NCBI GenBank assembly: GCA_033964015.1
Contig: CM066919.1
Location: 6,166,101 to 6,230,100, forward strand
Reading direction: 5' to 3'
DNA: 64,000 nucleotides
Origin: Scolanthus callimorphus
Lineage: Eukaryota; Cnidaria; Anthozoa; Actiniaria; Edwardsiidae
Shown: positions 60,801 through 64,000 of the stretch, one piece after another
Numbering within the stretch: position 1 is the stretch's first letter
How the letters are laid out: each line of letters opens with the position of its first letter
Position numbers and translations under genes: made by a program
Notes under the pieces: model-generated
The model's input: only the letters and a program-made list of their open reading frames with translations
What the model was told of the DNA's origin: nothing
Database searches by the model: none

Positions 60801-63800
60801 TTCCATTTCTGTCTTTTTAAATCACTGTAGGGTCGCGTGTCTTGTACTAAAACCGACCTGCCGAAAACACATGGGTTCCCTGAAATGTTGGCGAATTCAG
60901 TTCAGTTTTTCAAGCGCGAGGTTTAAGCGCGATATATTTGTTTTTCCCACCGGCGGTTCAGATCTCGTGGAGATACTCTTCGCGAAAGGTCGTGATAATT
61001 TTCGATAAAAATGTTGACGCGACTGCCCAGGCCACGTGCTTAAAACAATACCGTTTTGCATCAGTAATGCCTGCCACACCGGAATCTCGTTAATTTGGCC
61101 CAGAATTGTCATAACATGTCAATATTTCAAGCCCCCGTCTCACGGCCATGGTGCATAGTTTGAATAAGAATAGAGAACATATCGTTTAGATCGCATCGCT
61201 CAGTGAAATATTTCCTCACGCGTTACGCCCAACTTTTGGCCATCGATACTTCGCTTTTTGAGCTTGAATTTCTCATCTTAAGTCGTCCTCGTTCTAAAAG
61301 AATACATTGGAGTGATATTTGAAGAGAATAAAAGCCATAATGGCTACTACTTCATGAGTTATGATAAATATTATTTTCAGCAGTAAAACTAGGGTGGGGC
61401 GACTTTTTGAATATGTTATCTCGAATAAACCTAGACAACCTAGCGCTGTCCAAAACTGTCATAACTTGTTCCTTGTGTTGCAAAGTTTCAAAACAACTCG
61501 TTTTACGTCATTTTTGGAAATCAAAACTTGTCTGGCGTTTCTGGAGCTGTTCTAAAGACCTAAAGTAATCGTTTTCCCTGTTTTACTAGCGAATAGAGCC
61601 CGTGCGATTTTTTAAACTTATTTTTTTGGTTTATTTTGAGTCTAAACTTAGATGAATTTCACTGATAAGTTTTTAGTTTTTCTGCTCTTCTAAGTTCTAG
61701 AATTCCATGTCTATCTGCAACGGCCATCGCGCCCTTATCAGAGTTTAAAAATAAGGGAGAGGCCCGATGTAGTTTCCCAAGACTTGAAGCAACCTGTTGA
61801 ATGTATGGAAACCTGCTTGGAGGGAGACTAAAATAAGGTCACTATAGCAACTGTCACTGCTAGCGAATCAGCGCGCGAGTTTATGAGAGTTTTGTTGTGA
61901 AAGCGTTGGCAGGTGCCAGTGTATTTTCTCTGGCGAACCTGATGCGATTGGATCGACTAAATTCTCGGGGCAGGTGACAAAAATAGGTCGCTTACACGTG
62001 CCTAGCGACCGGCCAGGTGCTTGTCAATCAATCTAGACCTCTCCTACGAGTTTCACCTCCATTTTTACGAGTTCAATTGGTTGCCGCGGTTTCAGGCGCT
62101 CGTGCCCTTTTGGCGGGCTTTCGCTATTTCCCGCTCAAAACCCGGCCGTTTCGGGTTTTCCATTTTCCCGCCCCATTCAAAAAAGCCGTCTGAAACTATT
62201 TCACCAGTGTTTAGAATCGTGCCGTCTTGGACCTTTTTCTATGCTTATATCTATCTACTCCGGTTTTTTCTTATTCAAATTTGCGGTTATTATCGATTCG
62301 GGAAGCCATTATAATGTCAATCTCATTATGCATTCGCACTTCAGTTTGCGCGAATACGCGTCGCTGATTGGCTGTTGCCACCTGAGACAGATGGTTAGCG
62401 TAGATATCAACCCCGGAAGATCTCACAGGAAAAAATCCCTCATTTGAAAATGCTAGGAGAAATTTTGACAGCTTTTTCGTCTGGCTTGTGTAACTTCCAT
62501 TTCATAGTACGTCATATGTTAGACCAAGGGAAATAACTTTTAAGGGCACTCTCATCGCTTTAGAAGTGATCGAACAGCCCATGTTTGATCTTGGGATAAA
62601 TTTAGCTGAGTGCCCACTTTTTCTGATTTAAATTTCAACAACTTTTTGATTTAGAAAGTCACATTTTTACTTTGATTATCGGATGAGTGGAGCTAGAAGA
62701 AATGCAAAAGTTGGCAATTTTGTTCGGGCCAATCAGAATTTGGACTGGCGAACCTCGTAAGGTATCTAGAGTGAAGTTTACGTACTATTTATAAGGCATA
62801 AACTTGTCAACAAACTTTAATCACGTATAGGCTCAATCGATGTTGGTCTTTCTTTTTTGATTTTACTTCATCAGTCACTGTCATCCAGTAAAAGCAGAGC
62901 TCGATTATCTATATTTTACACATGTCTATCTGAACTGTAACTTTGAAAACTATTTGTCCCGCAAGTTCGTAAATCTACCCATCCACAAATATCTTTGCCC
63001 GAATTCTGACACCAAAAGTTTGAGGCTCTTTTAGGCAGAACTATTTTCTGGTATTGACCGAAATTAAGGAGAAATTCGGTAAGAATGCTTAAGGCAATTA
63101 GGGCCAGAGTTTTCCTGGTTGTGAAAAGGAAGAAGTCCAATATCTTGATATTGCACGATCGCGTATGTAAATAAGAAGTTCTGATGTCGTGCAAAGTTTT
63201 CGCAAACGGATTAAATCCATTTTCTAGAGAGAAAAGAATTTGCGTGTGTCTACTGCAGCTTCTTGAAAGTTGCGTTGCGTGCAGATATCTGAAGCTAGCG
63301 CCATTCAAATTTGAAATAACGCAAACATTAGTCCTTGTTTCAGGTCACGAAATTTAATTTCCCATAATTTCCAAAGTTTGTATTCATTGCGCAAGCTCTA
63401 TGAAATTTGAAGGCGACTTAGATACTGGTACCGGGCCGTGCAAAGCCGGCAAAATGATTTTGCCTTATTAACTATGATGTTTGCGACTTCGTTATCTGTG
63501 AGAAATATTGTTCATTATGTAATACAACCACCTATTGCAAATCCTTTAAGTTTACTAGTACCCTCTGTTCCCTAATAATATATGATCGTTCCCGCAGCTT
63601 CGAGATATCTTGCGGGTAGTTTACCCGTGTCATATTCAGTTATGAAACTAGACAAATTTTAGGAAACAGGTAAGCTCTTTAGAACCTGTAATGACCGCTG
63701 CGAGATCCTAAGTAAGTTGATATTTCTCACAACACTAGCCAGTAAGCGCCCTACGTGTAGTAATTTTCATTATTCAGTTCAAAAAGTAAACTTATCAAAG

Positions 63801-64000
63801 TTCCGAGCCAAAATCTGATGACTAACACTGGTGCATATTAGACATACCAAATTGTTATCAAGATCGATAATGAATCCTTCCGGCTCTGCTAAGCAACAGA
63901 ATAAATGAAATTCCCACCAGGCAAGATGAGATTTCTAGTTAGATATACTTAAAAATGTAGTGTATATATTCTTATTTGTACATGTAGTAATATATGTTAA
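60800..64000. other. Upstream intergenic region of SoxC, no gene supported
   Basis: This 3.2-kb AT-rich region has an inverted CCAAT-like box near 62363-62372 (GCTGATTGGCTG). The longest ORF (62916-63308, 130 codons, minus) resembles nothing I know. No MITE or tandem repeat stands out, in contrast to the rest of the window. It may hold SoxC regulatory DNA; that is inference. Confidence 0.5.

Noticed and set aside
60655..61008. 117-codon plus-strand ORF upstream of SoxC
   Set aside because: It lies in the probable promoter with CCAAT boxes. It has no domain or splice context.
62916..63308. 130-codon minus-strand ORF upstream of SoxC
   Set aside because: It matches no known family and sits in AT-rich DNA. 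Chance openness is likely.

Overview
This window is animal nuclear DNA. Genes are split by GT-AG introns, and the non-coding DNA is crowded with short inverted-repeat transposons (MITEs), foldback palindromes and long poly-G/poly-C tracts. A group C Sox gene, a three-module sacsin and a WDR12 gene fit an early-branching metazoan; an anthozoan cnidarian (coral or anemone) is my best guess. That guess rests on general character and is not proven here.

Every gene I can support lies on the minus strand. From right to left in transcription order: a single-exon SoxC gene (59447-60370); an 18-exon CAMK/AMPK-related Ser/Thr kinase, HUNK-like, of about 1,064 codons (29444-57793); a complete intronless WDR12 (48940-50284) nested in the same orientation inside the third intron of the kinase; and a sacsin-like gene (43-21821) whose C-terminal HEPN domain runs off the left edge and whose first exon I could not find. 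The sacsin gene has one giant 10.2 kb exon plus five smaller visible exons, and encodes three sacsin-repeat (Hsp90-like ATPase) modules, a J domain and the start of HEPN. The plus strand carries no convincing host gene.

Reading frames are interrupted repeatedly in three of the four genes, almost always by loss of one base, mostly in a short homopolymer or base doublet. Exon-phase arithmetic closes exactly when the missing bases are counted: 7 in the 10,201-nt sacsin exon, 1 in the next one, 6 across kinase exons 5, 8, 9, 10 and 11, and 5 in WDR12. I therefore read the genes as intact genes in an indel-prone assembly, not as pseudogenes.

Between and inside the genes are: TTA/TAA-flanked (PIF/Harbinger-like) MITEs, one with a paralogous empty site; TA-flanked 190-bp MITEs; CAGGG-ended (hAT-like) elements; a 1,025-bp TTAA-flanked element with terminal inverted repeats and a 165-codon ORF; a 1-kb minisatellite with an 11-bp CATATG-containing unit; a 3-copy 242/246-bp tandem array; a 461-bp tandem duplication; several near-perfect hairpins; and a LINE reverse-transcriptase remnant. 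The four genes have separate cellular roles (proteostasis, signalling kinase, ribosome biogenesis, transcription) and I see no sign that they form one pathway.
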